From assembly GCA_963693085.1 (NCBI GenBank), contig OY856409.1, forward strand, positions 518,034,303 to 518,098,302: a DNA stretch of 64,000 nucleotides, in the 5' to 3' direction. Both the position numbers and the translations under genes were made by a program. Below are positions 44,767 through 56,787 of the stretch, in pieces (position 1 is the stretch's first letter; each line of letters opens with the position of its first letter). This DNA is from Alisma plantago-aquatica (taxonomy: Eukaryota > Streptophyta > Magnoliopsida > Alismatales > Alismataceae). Under the pieces are notes generated by a model. It had not been told where the DNA came from and did not search any database. It saw only the letters and a program-made list of their open reading frames with translations.

Positions 44767-45168
44767 GTGGATTGTATCCATGAGTGTAAGATGGACTTCA
44801 TGTATACCAACAAGGTATGGAACTTGGTGGATCCACCTGAAGGGGTAAAACCCATAGGGTGCAAATTAGTCTTTAAACATAAGAACAAAATTGATTGTAA
44901 TGTACAAACCTACAAAGGTCAATATGTTGCAAATGTTTTCAAACAAGTTCAAGGTTTTGACTATGACAAAACTTTTTCACCATTTTCCATGGTTAAATCC
45001 ATCAGTGTCATTCTTGCCATTGCAACTTATCATGACTATGAAATCGAGAAATTGGATGTTAAAATTGCATTCCTCAACAGGAATCTCCTTGAGGATGTTT
45101 ACATGACACAACCTCAAGATTTTATCACTACAAATGAAGTTGGAATATTTTGTAAGCTACAAAGGTGA
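44767..45168 (+). pseudogene. Second Copia element: reverse transcriptase N-terminal part
   Basis: A 133-residue frame carries the Copia RT landmarks MYTNKVWNLVDPPEGVKPIGCK, TFSPFSMVKS, the first catalytic block KLDVKIAFLN (normally MDVKTAFLNG) and DVYMTQPQDF; quoted pieces are partial. It is cut by TGA at 45166. Downstream to about 46150 only isolated pieces survive (MKDLG-like, RNase H SKHEIAVDST, and DPL.KSLS before the 3' end). The YVDD active site is unreadable. The residue pattern differs from the first Copia, so it is another lineage. Confidence 0.75.
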
Positions 45169-46201
45169 ATCTACAGATTGAAGCTAGCATCTTGGAGTTA
45201 GAATCTTCATTTTGAGGAAACATTCAAACAATTATTCGTTTGTCCAAAATGAAGATGAACCTTTTGTTTACAAAAATATTAGTGGGAGCATAATTTTTTT
45301 CCTCATATTGTATCTAGATAATGTATTGTAAATGGGGAATAACATCCCTACTATACAATTTGTTAACAAATGGTTGGGAAACACCTTCTCCATGAAGGAC
45401 TTAGGATAAGTATCTTATACACTAGGAACCAATAACTGCAAAGATATATATAGAAGGCTTCTTGGTCTAAGTCAAAATACAAATATTGATGAAGTGCTCA
45501 TAAGGTTATAAGATTTAAGATAGGGCATGCATGAATAAGAATTCATACGCCTCTGCAAATAGATCTATTATGTATGCAATGTTATGTACATGCCTCAACA
45601 TCACGTATGCTTTGGGCATGATGACAGGTACCCGTTAGATCCTAGTAATGGTCACTAGACTATTGTGAAAAACATCCTTAAGTACTTGAGAAGAAATAAG
45701 GATTGTCTCTTTATTTAAGGTGGTGAGGATGAGTTGGTTGTAGAAGGTTACCAGATGCAAGCTCCAAATAGATAAGGACTTTTAGTAATTGCAATCATAA
45801 GTTCTAAGCATGAGATAGCTGTGGATTCTACAATGAAGGCCAACTACATTGTTTCCTCATCACAACCAAGGAAGTTGTATGGATCAAGAAGTTCATTAAA
45901 CTAGGGTGATTCCACAATAATGGAACCATTGACAATATTGTAGAGATACAATACACAAGAATGGAACCATTACGCAAGCTAAGGAACCTAGATCACACCA
46001 ACATTCCAAGAATATTCTATGATGATACAATATCATACAAGAGATCCTACAATGAGGAGATGTAGATATTTTTAGAGTACCAACTGAAAGCAAAGTTGTT
46101 GATCCTCTGATGAAATCACTTTCACATAAAAAGTATAATGGTCATGTTAGCTCACTTGGAATTAGATATGTGAGTGATCATCTCTAGTGTAAGTGTGATA
46201 T
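45169..46201 (+). pseudogene. Second Copia element: decayed RT C-terminus and RNase H
   Basis: Scattered in several frames are KNEDEPFVYK-like, SMKDLG, and SSKHEIAVDSTMKANY stretches and, at 46100-46140, a VDPLMKSLSHKKYNGHV-type close of the polyprotein. The decay is heavy. Confidence 0.6.
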
Positions 46202-47000
46202 TGTTGGTAGTATGTCCTAAGATCCTGTCATATGATGATTGTAATGGAAACTCTATAATTGATTTGATTATTAAAAAAGGTGATTCCAATCATTATGATT
46301 TCTTAAATATGAGATAGTCAATAAACATACTAGTATCCTAGGAATGTATGACTCAATGACATGTAATTTGGGGTTGAGGCCTAAACATGAGATCAATTAC
46401 ATGCTAATTGTATCCACTCATTTCTAAGTATATAGTAAAAAATTATGATAAAAAATAGGGAAATAGTAATACATTAAGGTTGCTTATGTGTTGAATAATG
46501 ACTACATCTCATTAGTCATGATATTGGATATCAAGTCAAATACATATGTACTTAATTTGAACAAGTCACCTGTATTGACCCAACTTGAGTATGATATATC
46601 AAATTCATAAATGGAGTCATAATAACATATCATGCGACACGGTGATTGTAATATTTAAACATGAAGTCACTATAATGATCATTTGTTGTTTGGTATACTT
46701 TCACGCTACTCAATGTGACCATGATAAGGGTTGACATATAGGTAGTACATGGGTGCATTGTGACACATGTGCATTATTGTGAGTGTTATAAATTGATTTA
46801 TCCCTTCTATTGAAGTGATATCTCGACCACTTGATGAATGATACTTTGAAATGTATTTCCATACACATGTGAACTAATATATGATATTAGGCTCATATTT
46901 ATTTCAAATAGTCTACTCTAGATCAAGGGGAAAATGTCAAACATTAAGAGGATGACATTTTCATGCTTCAGATTCAATATATATGTTGCATCCTAACACA
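46202..47000 (+). repeat. 3' LTR of the second Copia element (right end approximate)
   Basis: It starts TGTTGGTAGTATGTCC after a decayed purine tract (GTAAGTGTGATAT). Related copies are the minus-strand block 26040-26960 and the plus-strand fragment 27746-28140. The right end near 47000 is inferred from where the matches stop. Confidence 0.65.
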
Positions 47001-47117
47001 CTAAATGAGATTACTCAAAAGCAAAACGTCGAGCAAACACTAATTTATCATATTACCAAAAAGGCGTAGAATTAAAACCAAATTCAAATTTTCCAAACAT
47101 GTTAAATGAAGCATTTT

Positions 47118-47144
47118 CACACACACACACGCACACACACACAC

Positions 47145-47202
<58 letters not shown>

Positions 47203-47271
47203 ATTTATTTATATACCAAACATGTTAAAGGAAGCATTTTCACAGAAGTACAACTTCACACACACACACAT

Positions 47272-47340
<69 letters not shown>
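47118..47340. repeat. Duplicated compound (CA)n-(TA)n microsatellite
   Basis: A (CA)n run followed by a (TA)n run occurs twice (47118-47198 and 47256-47340). Each is preceded by the same unique sequence CCAAACATGTTAAA(T/G)GAAGC (47094 and 47216), so a unit of about 122 bp was duplicated in tandem and the repeats then varied in length. Open frames of alternating Ile-Tyr are artefacts. Confidence 0.9.
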
Positions 47341-47342
<2 letters not shown>

Positions 47343-49409
47343 GGTACCTTTATGTGAGTTCCATTGCCTCAACCATAACCTGTTTATCAAAAATGATGTG
47401 TTGATACTTACATAATTTACATGGCTAAAGGCATACTTAGAAAAATCAAGTCAATATGTATGATATACAAAACTCCTCACTAGGACCTGAGAGTACAGGG
47501 ACAACTCTAGAACTCTATACTAACCACACCAAACTCCTACCACTATTGATCTTCAAAGTGTTCCTCCTTATCACTCTACATCTGATGGAACTTCTGATCA
47601 CATAAGAAAAAGATGTGGTGACCCACGAGGTGAGACCAATGTCCCAGTGAGAGATAGAACACCAAAAACATCTATTGCTTACCAAGGTTATGTAATTATA
47701 TTAAGCAGTTAAAGCAAATAGTATAACATATTTGAAGACCATATAACTTGCATAAAGATCATGCATAGCTATATTTATAAGTACATTTGATTTATCTTAT
47801 TTTATTATAAATCATTCAAAAATTAAAAATAATAAGTCAAGGATCATCATCCAGTGTGATTCTCCAAGAAACCCTAAGAGTTATGCTACATGGTTGAATT
47901 TCATATTTTATTAAGCTATGGGTAGTTTGAGGCATACCACTCAAACTACTAGCTAACCACTACAAAGTCGAAATCATATCCGTATAAGATCTAAGATGAC
48001 TAGATTCATAAATATCTTTCCCTTGGTCGGTACGAGTAAGAATTATACTGGCACATTGGCCCGACTACAAGAACAACCTAGTCCATCCTAGGTGCAGAGG
48101 ACACATTACTAGAAGCTAGAGTATAAACCCCTAAATTTGAGTTATGAATGCAATCACTCTCAATCACTTCCACATCCTATACATGGCCTTGACCTCTCTC
48201 CAAACCTTAGGATCAAGATGATAGGGATATACCCTCTCTGCATCTGCATATACTCAATAGTATACGACTCTGATCTCCTTTCATATTACTCATTTCACTA
48301 TCTAGGAAGTTCTAAAAATGAAATAGTTTTACGGACATAGGGAACTACACGATTAAGGTTACAATTGATTACTTCTATCTATTTGAACATTTCAGACTAC
48401 GTCAATCAAGTTACATACAAGATCATAAATAATCTTTGTAAAATAAATTTTAGAATGCAACTTCAAGAGATATAAAGTTCATGAAAAGTGTTTCTTTTTA
48501 CTCACTCCATCACGGTATACCGATCCATCATTATCCATAAAGAGGATTAAACCTCCAACTAGGGCATAAAACAACCCAATAAACCATTCATGCAAACATT
48601 GTAATAACTTCTCATAGGAACATAATTATCTTTTCAAAATTTTGCAAAATTTCTAACATTTCATAGGCACTATATTACCCAAAATTTCAACTTAAATTTC
48701 CATCTGATGTAACAGGTATGGCATTTCCAAGAACTAGATATTTATATGTCTGAATCCTTACCTAGGTGAGATAATTTCATTATAATTTCTTCCATTTGTC
48801 ATATCAAAAACATAATAGTATATAAAAGGACCATAGGTTAAAATATAGATGGAAAAGTCTAATGTGTGGGTTGGATTTCTAAGCATTGGTTACTAAAGCA
48901 ACACCTATATGACATGTATAGGATTCATTGCACCTATATTTCGAGACCTTACATGTGCAAATAACAACTCATTTTATAGAAGAAAAATGTTCATAAGATA
49001 TAATAAAAACTTAGGAACACTTATTATCATCATTTTTCATGTCAAACAATACACAAAAGGCCATTTTTCTCATATTACGGGTTTTCTAGAATCAAATTTT
49101 CATAAGGTGGATTATGAGTAGGCAAGAAACATGTGAAAAGTTATATCACTCTCCTAGAAGAGATAAAAACCTAAATCCAAGTTGGAAAGCTTTGAAATTA
49201 GAAATAAAATTTTGGGTTCGGTCCACCAATGCTCCAAGAATTCCTCCTCTTTCCATGAACAAGATGGTTGTAGAGCAAGGAAAACAATTGGCAACCTTAG
49301 ATCGGTGCAAGGAACCTCGATTCCAGCACATGCATCCATAAAGAACCTGAAATCATTGACCCCGATTGGTTCTCCTCAACCTTCATAAAGCAACACCAAG
49401 ATCACAAAG

Positions 49410-49415
49410 ATGAGA

Positions 49416-49453
<38 letters not shown>
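49410..49453. repeat. (GA)n microsatellite next to the LTR TATA box
   Basis: A run of GAGAGA directly downstream, in the minus-strand sense, of TATAAATA at 49462-49469. TC-rich leaders are common after plant LTR promoters. Confidence 0.85.
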
Positions 49454-49455
<2 letters not shown>

Positions 49456-49609
49456 GAGGGGTATTTATAAGCGGGCGGAGGTTTGGTGTTGTTTAGTCCC
49501 ATAGTCAGGTAAAGAACTCATTGACCTAGGTCTTTTTAGTCAAACACACACACCTCAAAGATCCATCAAGTGATTAACTCTTGGTTGATTAGCCAAAAAT
49601 CCAAGCACA

Positions 49610-49880
49610 CACTGAAAAAACCAAACTGACGTCAAAAAATTAAGTGGGATTGAAATCCAAACGAGCAGTGAAAACCAAATGGACAGCAAAAACTAAGTGG
49701 GCACTGAAATCCAAATGAGCTGCAAAAACCAAATGGACACCGAAAAAACAAATGGGCACCAAAAATCTTAGTGGTCACTAAAATTCAAACGAGAAGCGAA
49801 AACCAAATGGGCACCAAAAAAGCAATCAGGAACCAAAAAACCAATCGAACTAAAAACCAATTAGGCACCAGGCCCAATGG
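49610..49880. repeat. Degenerate 24-bp repeats (AAAACCAAATGGGCACC)
   Basis: About ten imperfect units around AAAACCAAATGGGCACCGAAA, varying at the ATGGGCACC part (ACGAGAAGC, TGAGCTGC, CAGGAACC). They lie upstream of the TATA box in the minus-strand LTR. Confidence 0.75.
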
Positions 49881-50273
49881 AAACACCACACTACCACATC
49901 ATAAAGATCATATAAACCCCATGGAATAAATGTTCAAAAGCATCGAAAGGAGATATAAAATTGTAAGATTCTCAAGTACAGTATAAAGCTATTGACGCAA
50001 GTATTTAAAAAAATATTTACACCCCCAAGAATAGGTAATTTACACAAAGGTCTAAAAATTACATGAAGTTATATAACTGAGAAAACAAGGTCTGTTTTGA
50101 TTCAAATTTTTAAACATAGTTTCATCATCCTGTGTGACATCATAATTTAGAGTTAAATACAAAAACTAAGCATCAAATTGATCCAATTAAGTTAAACAAT
50201 TATGTTTATGAATTAAGCAAGATTAGAGGCCTTAAAACCATAAACCCCTAACAAGGGTTCCCCCCCCCAAAAT

Positions 50274-50650
50274 CCTAAGAAAACAAGAATGGGTACTTCC
50301 TACGCATATCATCCTCTAACTCACACTTGGATTCCTCCGCCCCACGATAATGCCACAACACATTCACTAATTCTATATCCTTCTTCCTAAATGGCTTCCT
50401 CCAACCCACCATAATGCCTCAACACCTTCACTAAATTTATATCCTTCTTCCTAAGCTTTTGCACACTCCTATCTAAGATCAATGTGTGACCCTCAACATA
50501 GGTAACATCCTCCTCCAACTCAACCTCTACAGATTGTATCGTCTTCTCTGTATTGGGACAACACTTCCTAAACATCAAAATATCAAACCTGTAGTGTAAT
50601 CGGTTTAATTCTGACATCAAATCCAACATGCATACACCTTCCAAACTCAT
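50274..50650 (-). pseudogene. C-terminal end of a chromoviral gypsy polyprotein (chromodomain)
   Basis: On the minus strand the frame reads EEDVTYVEGHTLILDRSVQKLRKK...LVKVLRHYGGLEEA, the chromodomain-like tail of Tekay/Del-type gypsy integrases (usually 'YEExPvxILDRxVKxLRxKxIxLVKVxWxxHxxEEATWE'). It continues through a duplicated VNVLWHYRGAEES segment into ELEDDMRRKYPFLF, the usual polyprotein end, with stop near 50274. Upstream pol sequence is absent: the fragment begins at 50650 and is followed on that side by other repeats. Chromodomains guide integration to marked chromatin; here it is only a remnant. Confidence 0.75.
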
Positions 50651-50746
50651 GCTATAATAGGGTATGGTACCATAAACCTAGGAGACAGCTTACCCTTCTT
50701 TCCAAACCTCAACACACCATTTCAAGGAAAACCTTAAGATACATGG

Positions 50747-50870
50747 TGTGTTTCTGCCAATGGCATTACACACTACTCAATTGAGATTTGAGTAGATGCA
50801 ACTCCATGAATAGACACACACAGTTGATTTAGTTTAAAAATTTGTAAGGACCTACACAAACATAATCACA
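50747..50870 (-). repeat. LTR-end remnant matching 58649-58830
   Basis: TGTGTTTCTGCCAATGGC at the left, then a TACTCAATTGAGATTTGA stretch and ACTCCATGAA(T/C)AGACACACA, match 58649-58720 with a few changes. The match fades at about 50870, partly through a gap of about 55 bases. It is taken as the left (3') LTR end of the Athila-like element. Confidence 0.65.
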
Positions 50871-53200
50871 TACATCAAAACACTACACCTGCAAGCGCAC
50901 AGGGTCATGTCATAGTATAGGAGGGCGACATGTATAGGGTCGGTCTACAGGGAGAAAAGGGGGGCACTAGAGCTAGGTTAGTTTTTGGGCTAGGTTCCTA
51001 TAGTGGAGTCTAGGGTTAAGGGTTTGAAGTTTGTTTTGATTGTAAAACTAAGGATGAACAAGCAAAAAATTAAAGGAAGGAAAACAAGAACAAAACCTAA
51101 GTTAACCCTAAACAGTTAATTTTACTGAACAAGAAAAAACACGACAAGTATGGAAAAGAGCAATCTATGCTAAGGCATGCAAGAAGAGAATTAAACTATA
51201 ATAGACTAGGAAATAGGGCAAAAGAGAAATTAAAGACATAAACTAGCATTAACAAAGAAAGAACAAGGAAAGAAGATAAATAAGCAAGTAAAGAGCTAAC
51301 TAAGCTAACACTATCTAAACAAGAAGACAACTAGGGTTTCAAAGAAATTAAAGGAAGTGTGGGATGTACTTATCAATTAGTTTGGGGGTGACATTTGAAC
51401 ATAATGATTTCATTTAGATTATCAAACCAAACAACAAGCTAGATTCTAATGAATTATCCTAAAATACTAGCTAGCCATGGATATGCTAGGTTGTGTATAG
51501 GGGAACGAGTCCCTAACACTCCCTACTACCCTTGCGAGGCTCAATTGGGTTAGGGCTTAGGTGTAATTCAATTAGAGTCTTAACAAGTCTAGGTTTCTAG
51601 TTTAGATGATCTTAGGGTGATTAGGGGCTGAGGTTGGTAATGGGAGTGGAAGTGAGGTTTTAGACCTCCCATCACCCACATTATAACCTTGAGAAAGCTC
51701 CATGCTAAGTACACCAAATTTATCTAAACTAGATACTTAGACCTCTCAACTAGGGTTAGGAGAATTGATTAGCATGTCTGAGGATGGGTAGCTAGCTAGG
51801 GATCCATTAATTGGACCTAGGAGCAAATCCCAAAATTCACACATATAAGAAATTTCCCTAAATGCCTAGGTGATTTCCAAGAAGTAATTCATGAAGAGTG
51901 AGATAGAAATAGAACATAATCATAATCAAATTAAATTACAATATTTACATATCATTTCCCCCAACATGGTATCGAAGTAATATTTTTCACCCCAAACAGC
52001 CCACCCAAGGGGCCTAGCTACTCATAACAATGAAAAATAAAAAAGAAGGGAGAAATAGGTAGAAGAAGTCATGGAGCTCGATGTAGATGAAGAATTCTTC
52101 CACTTGAGTTACTGTAGGACATCCTCCTCTCTCTTCTAAGGAGCAATGGCATGGGATGATAGAGGAATAGGGGTAAAACATTAGGAAACTAGGGTTTTAG
52201 TGGTGGAAATGGTGAAATGGAGTGGAATGGAGGTGGAAATGGAGTAGGATGGTTGGAATGAAAAAATGGGAAGCTAAGAGGTGGTAGGAGGTATCTAGGG
52301 GTGGCTAACCTCAAGCTCCAACCACCCCTAGGGTTTATATTGAGGTCTAGGGTTGTGTGGGGCAATATGGGTAAAGCATTTCAAAAATAGGCTAGGGTTG
52401 AGGCCCACCACGAGGGTGGTGGGTCACCACGACCGTGGTGGTTGTAGGAGAACATGGTCGTGGTGTATGGGCATGGGTGAGGCAAAAAATGGCTAAATAT
52501 CACATAGAACCGGCCAAATTTGCACATGAAATGTGAAGGCTGTGGTGATCACAATGGGCATGCTGGAGCTTGGTCACCAGGGGGTGGTGGAGTTTGATCA
52601 CCAGGGCATGGTGGTTCACCATGGGGGTGGTCGAATCCAATCACCACGGGGGTGGTGGAGTCTGGTCACCACGGAGGTGGTGGAGTCTAATCACCACGAG
52701 GGTGGTGGAGTCTGATCACCACGGGGGTGGTGGTTTCACACAGGGGTGGTGGAGTCTGATCACCACGGGGGTAGTGGTTCACCATGGGGGTGGTAGAAAG
52801 CAACTTCAAACTTTCACTTTACTGTGACATGGGGCATTTGTACCACGACCATGTTGGATCTTCTTCCTTTCACTTTGACCTTCAACTTTCTCATCTTTGA
52901 TGATCCTTGCTTTGGGTTGACTCTTGACCACTTGGGGTAGGTTGGGGGAGCTCTTGGACTCTCTTTAGGCTCCTACAAGGATGAAGAAACCCTTAGATTC
53001 TCCTCCTTCTCTCCCTTCCATCAAGTAGAGCCAAAGTACCTATAAAACATGCAAAAATCCTCCATAAGTGCATTTAATAGAAATATGCATATTGAGGGAA
53101 ATAGCATGTAATATAACAGGTATAGATGTGATTAAAGTGAAATATCCCTAAAATAGGGCTAAATCACCACCCCACACTTAAAACATACTTGTCCTCAACT
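50871..53200 (-). mobile_element. Athila/Tat-like 3' region, non-coding
   Basis: Read on the minus strand, 53140-53200 has the TTGAGGACAAGTATGTTTTA followed by AGTGTGGGGTGGTGATTT sequence found downstream of coding regions in Athila-type elements. 50895-50980 (RC of CTGCAAGCGCACAGGGTC) is a comparable gypsy motif. Much of the rest is AT-rich with no frame. The stretch 52395-52460 carries CACGACCGTGG-type palindromes. Confidence 0.45.
52560..52800. repeat. G-rich minisatellite (GGGGTGGTGGAGTCTGATCACCAC)
   Basis: About eight units of roughly 24-34 bp built from GGTGGTGGAGTC and (G/A)ATCACCACGGG, with two truncated ones reading GTGGTTCACCATGGGG. The plus strand is G-rich; each unit also contains a GGTGGT...ATCACC inverted pair. 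Confidence 0.85.
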
Positions 53201-54534
53201 ATGCTCCAACTCAATCTCTCTACAAATTTTTCACAATCAAGAAATGAAAAATGCAATGCAATAAGAGAATATTGACTAAATGGGCTAAAAAATGACTAAG
53301 TACACGCATTCCACCTCTCTCCTCTCCTCTTTCAAAAACCAATCATGACTAGAGCACTGAACCTGCAAACTTCAAATATAGTGTATAGAAAACACAATTA
53401 AACCATATGGCTTTCCTATCACTCCAGGTAAACAGTTTCATGGTGGCGAAGGTAAAAAATGATTAATTTTGCTGTTTGACATTCATGCATTCAATCTCAT
53501 ATGTCCATCCACACTAAGTAACCCATGTGGCTGTGAAAAAGGGCAAAATGAGCTAGGTTTGATGTTCCCTAGCTCCATAGGCATGCAAAAGGAAGAAAAA
53601 GGTTGCAATAAGCTTTTGGAGTGCTTTTGCACAATCATCTTTTCTTTATTTAGATTCTCTTAAACATGAGCATCTTTTATTTTCTTTTTGAATTTTTTTT
53701 CTTTCTATGCCCTTGGTGTGGATAGGGTGTATGGTGCTGAGAGTGAAGTAGAGAGATATAAATGTAGCCACCCCAAACTTTTGGAGGTGGTCGCAGCTAA
53801 TATGTGCACTTTGGCACCCTTTCATGAAGAGGAGAGGTAAGAAGATGGTAGAAGAAATGTCACGTCAAAGAGGGGTTATTAGTGTGGACATCAACATGAG
53901 ATCTCCTGCATAAAAATTACTCCAACAATTTCATCAAGCAATGACACACCACATGAATGTGCAATATTAAAACCACATTTTTGTCATGAGATTCTAAAAA
54001 ACTCTAAGCATTTACGGCTTGCTTCAATCACAATTCAACCAAACAGTTCACAAGCATAAGAGAGGTGATGCACATGTAAAAAGTAAAAAATGAGGCCATT
54101 TAGCAATAGACCATGATAAATCACTTGCATTTGTCTAAGGTCATCATTTCAATCAAATAAGTAGAGATTGGGTCAAAACACACTTTTAGGCAAGAAATTC
54201 TAAATTCAGGAAAAATTGGCCAAAATGGTGCCAAGTTGCCTACAATCACATCTAAGCCTATTTTATTAAACAAAAAGCATAAAACAATAAAGATCTATCT
54301 AGAACATGCAAAAATTATAGAAAACTACATGATATTCAATGCATGGCAAAAAGAGAAAATTTTTTGAAAATGATGTAAAAATTGACAGAAAGTAAACTAC
54401 ATGACATGCAAGCATGCAAAGCATGTAAAATCTAATCTAGATATCAAGAGAAACAAAACAAAACAAAACAAGAAAACAAAACTGAATGGAAGGTGAAATG
54501 CAAAAAGAGTGAAAAGGGAAAAAGGGCATACCGC
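53201..54534. other. Athila-like non-coding region between two tail motifs
   Basis: No open frame with recognisable content. AT-rich, with an AACAAAACAAAACAAAAC run at about 54452-54470. Confidence 0.4.
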
Positions 54535-54840
54535 CCACCTCAAACTTTAGAATTATGTTGTCCTCAACATGACACTAAAGTATAGGAGTGATAGGGTAGA
54601 TGATAACTGTGGTGGCTCCAGTGGTGGTCCTCCCTGTGATTGTAAAATTGCTGACTTAAGTGCTGGAGTCAGGTTGCAGCACGGCCATGCTATGTGGCAT
54701 GACTGTATGGGGGTGCTTGTTACACGACCGTGCTGCCTTGCACGACTGTTCAGCCTTTGTCTTTTACATGGCCGTTCTACCTTCACATGACCATTCTGAT
54801 TTGTAAGCTACACGACCGTACTGGCTTGCACTTTCGTGCT
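54535..54840 (-). repeat. Athila-like tail motif and CACGACCGTG repeats
   Basis: Minus-strand GTTGAGGACAACATAATTC followed by AAAGTTTGAGGTGGGCGG (54535-54575) is a second copy of the tail motif seen at 53150-53200. Next to it, 54675-54835 holds about six copies of (A)CACGGCC(A/G)TGCT or CACGACCGT(G/A)CTG-type elements, alternating with CTTGCA. Confidence 0.65.
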
Positions 54841-55389
54841 GAGTTTGTTCTTCACTTTGTTGATTTTCTTTTATTCTCCTTGATTTCCCTATTGATTGTG
54901 AGTGCACCACCATGGAAGTTCCATGTCACCACATCCATGGTGAGTATTATGACAGTTAGTTTCAACTCGAATCTCATCAAAACATCAAATCTTTGATCCA
55001 AAATGGTTTTTCATGGATTACTTTCAAAATTTCATCTAATTTTCCTCATTTCAACCTATTTTCACCTTCACATCTTAAAACTAAACAAAAACTATTAAAA
55101 ACAAGTGTGTGTGTGTGTTTTCTTGGAAAGGTGTAAAAATTACCAAAAGTGTCAAAAATAGAAGGTTGGGTGAAAAATTCCCAAACCTAGGTGGGTTGCC
55201 TCCCACAAGTGCTGAGTTTCATGGCTTTAACAGGGCTTCTTGGCGATTCTTCAATCATTCATCCATTTGGCATCCTCATGTGCCCATTCTTGCAATAAAT
55301 GCATCTCTCATTTGCACTCAACCTATGTTCCTCATCCCTTTGATCGCCAAAACTGTCATCAAATCCTTCATCTAGATCCCCTCCTCTAC

Positions 55390-56237
55390 AATGACCATTC
55401 AGACTCTTGAAGTGATATGTCCAATATCCTCATCTCGAGCTCGCCGAGTTGGAGTCTTGTACATGCTGATCTTGATCTTCATGTTCATGAATGAAACTAT
55501 CATTGTGCCACTGCGAACATGTATCTCGGCATCAGATGTAGATAAGAACGATCTTCCTAAGATAATAGGAATCTTCCTATCCTCCGACTCCATATCAAGA
55601 ACAATGAAATCCGTCGGGAACACTGCACCCTTTTTTTGTCTATCATCACCAAAACATCATCCACTCTTCCTCCAGGCACTTTTATGGAACAGTTCGCCAA
55701 TTGGAGAGTGCAGTGTGCCGACTTCAACTTGCCCAATCCCAACTCCACATAGACATTATATGGCATCAAATTCAGCCTAGACCCCAAATCTAGTAAGGAT
55801 CTATCTATGCGGTGTCCCCCTATGTAGCTAGGTATGAGTGAGGCTCTTGGGTCTTTCCTTTTCACGGGAAGTGAGTGTTGGATGATAGAGCTCACTTGTT
55901 CAGTCAACTTCACTCTCTTTGGTATTCTCCCCACTGACCTTCTCTTCACAGTGCATAAGTTCTTAAGAAACTTGGCATGTGATGGGATTTTCTTGATAGC
56001 ATCCAACAATGGAATATTGACCTTCACTTGGCAAAACACCTCAAGAATGTCAACATTGTGCTTTTGTATCCTCCTCACTTTCGGTGGCTCATCTAATGCT
56101 TCAATGAATGGTGGCTCACTTGCTTTGGCTTTGCATGCATCAACATGAGATGGAATACTAGGGATGGTGGGAACTACAAATGGAGTGTGAGGTGGAGCAC
56201 ATGGTATCCCAAGATCAATAGGAGGTATCACATAATC
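55390..56237 (-). pseudogene. Athila/Tat-like gypsy protease region
   Basis: On the minus strand, 56231-55557 reads a gag-pro linker, then the retropepsin block with DLGSRLNLMPYNVYVELGLG (usual DxGAS(I/V)NLMP) and LQLANCSIKVPGG. A one-base frame change follows, and 55623-55399 continues with FPTDFIVLDMESE and the ILGRSFLST flap-end motif. The active-site D-(S/T)-G reads DLGS here, a pattern common in this lineage. The upstream (right) end is cut at 56242 by the Cassandra insertion. Reverse transcriptase should follow but does not: the next sequence is non-coding tail. Confidence 0.8.
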
Positions 56238-56242
56238 ATCTT

Positions 56243-56533
56243 TGTAACGCTCGGGCCCACTGCCAAAGGCTCTAGTAGAGTTTTAGGAATGACGACTGGC
56301 CCCATAGACCACCACTAGCCTTAACTACATGCTTTGTCCTCACTTGCACGCAAGCCAGGGTCAACTTCCCGACTGGTCACCCATCCTAGTACTACTCCAA
56401 GTCGAGCACGCTTAACTATGGAGTTCTTTAGAGATGGGCTTCCTGAAAAGGAGGTGCACCTTGGTGATATGGGTAGTCTAATCATTCCTTTTAAGATCAT
56501 GTTATCTGAGGCCTCAAATCCTGGGATGTTATA
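56243..56533 (-). repeat. Cassandra 3' LTR (left copy)
   Basis: 291 bp. The 5S-like portion lies at about 56373-56445 (minus sense: CCATAGTTAAGC ... GGATGGGTGACC). Compared with the right copy it differs at roughly fifteen positions, for example GTTATA for GTTACA at its right end. Confidence 0.92.
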
Positions 56534-56773
56534 ATATCCCCCACTTAGACTCTTGACGTCCTCATCAAGGCTCAACTATAAGGACTCATAATATCTTCCC
56601 CATTTCAGTGCATACCCACAATGGCCCATGGACACCCAACTCCCGATCACAAAATATCAGCACAAGGGTGGCTACGTCAACCATGGACAACCCTTTCCTA
56701 CATGCCTGGACCACACGACTCAAGACTGGCATGCCACATGCCCATGCAGGCCCCACCTACTGGAGGGGTTATG

Positions 56774-56785
56774 GCTCTGATACCA
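56774..56785 (-). other. Cassandra primer-binding site, initiator tRNA-Met
   Basis: GCTCTGATACCA on plus is TGGTATCAGAGC on the minus strand, two bases from the LTR end at 56788. Confidence 0.92.
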
Positions 56786-56787
56786 TT

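Larger units (their letters stand above)
47420..50253 (-). repeat. 3' LTR region of a minus-strand chromodomain gypsy element
   Basis: The probable LTR start on the minus strand is TGTTAGGGGTTTATGG at 50253, next to a G-rich purine tract (50254-50270 read on minus). It contains, on the minus strand, TATAAATA at 49462-49469 followed by a (TC)n leader, the layout of an LTR promoter. Degenerate 24-bp repeats occupy 49610-49880. The left end is not determined; about 47420-48850 has no recognisable gene and may be LTR or flank. Confidence 0.45.

Noticed and set aside
47099..47415. Isoleucine-tyrosine repeat proteins
   Set aside because: Translation of (TA)n and (CA)n microsatellites.
52533..52827. 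Glycine/tryptophan-rich frames in the minisatellite
   Set aside because: Follow directly from GGTGGTGGAGTC repeats; no start context or domain.
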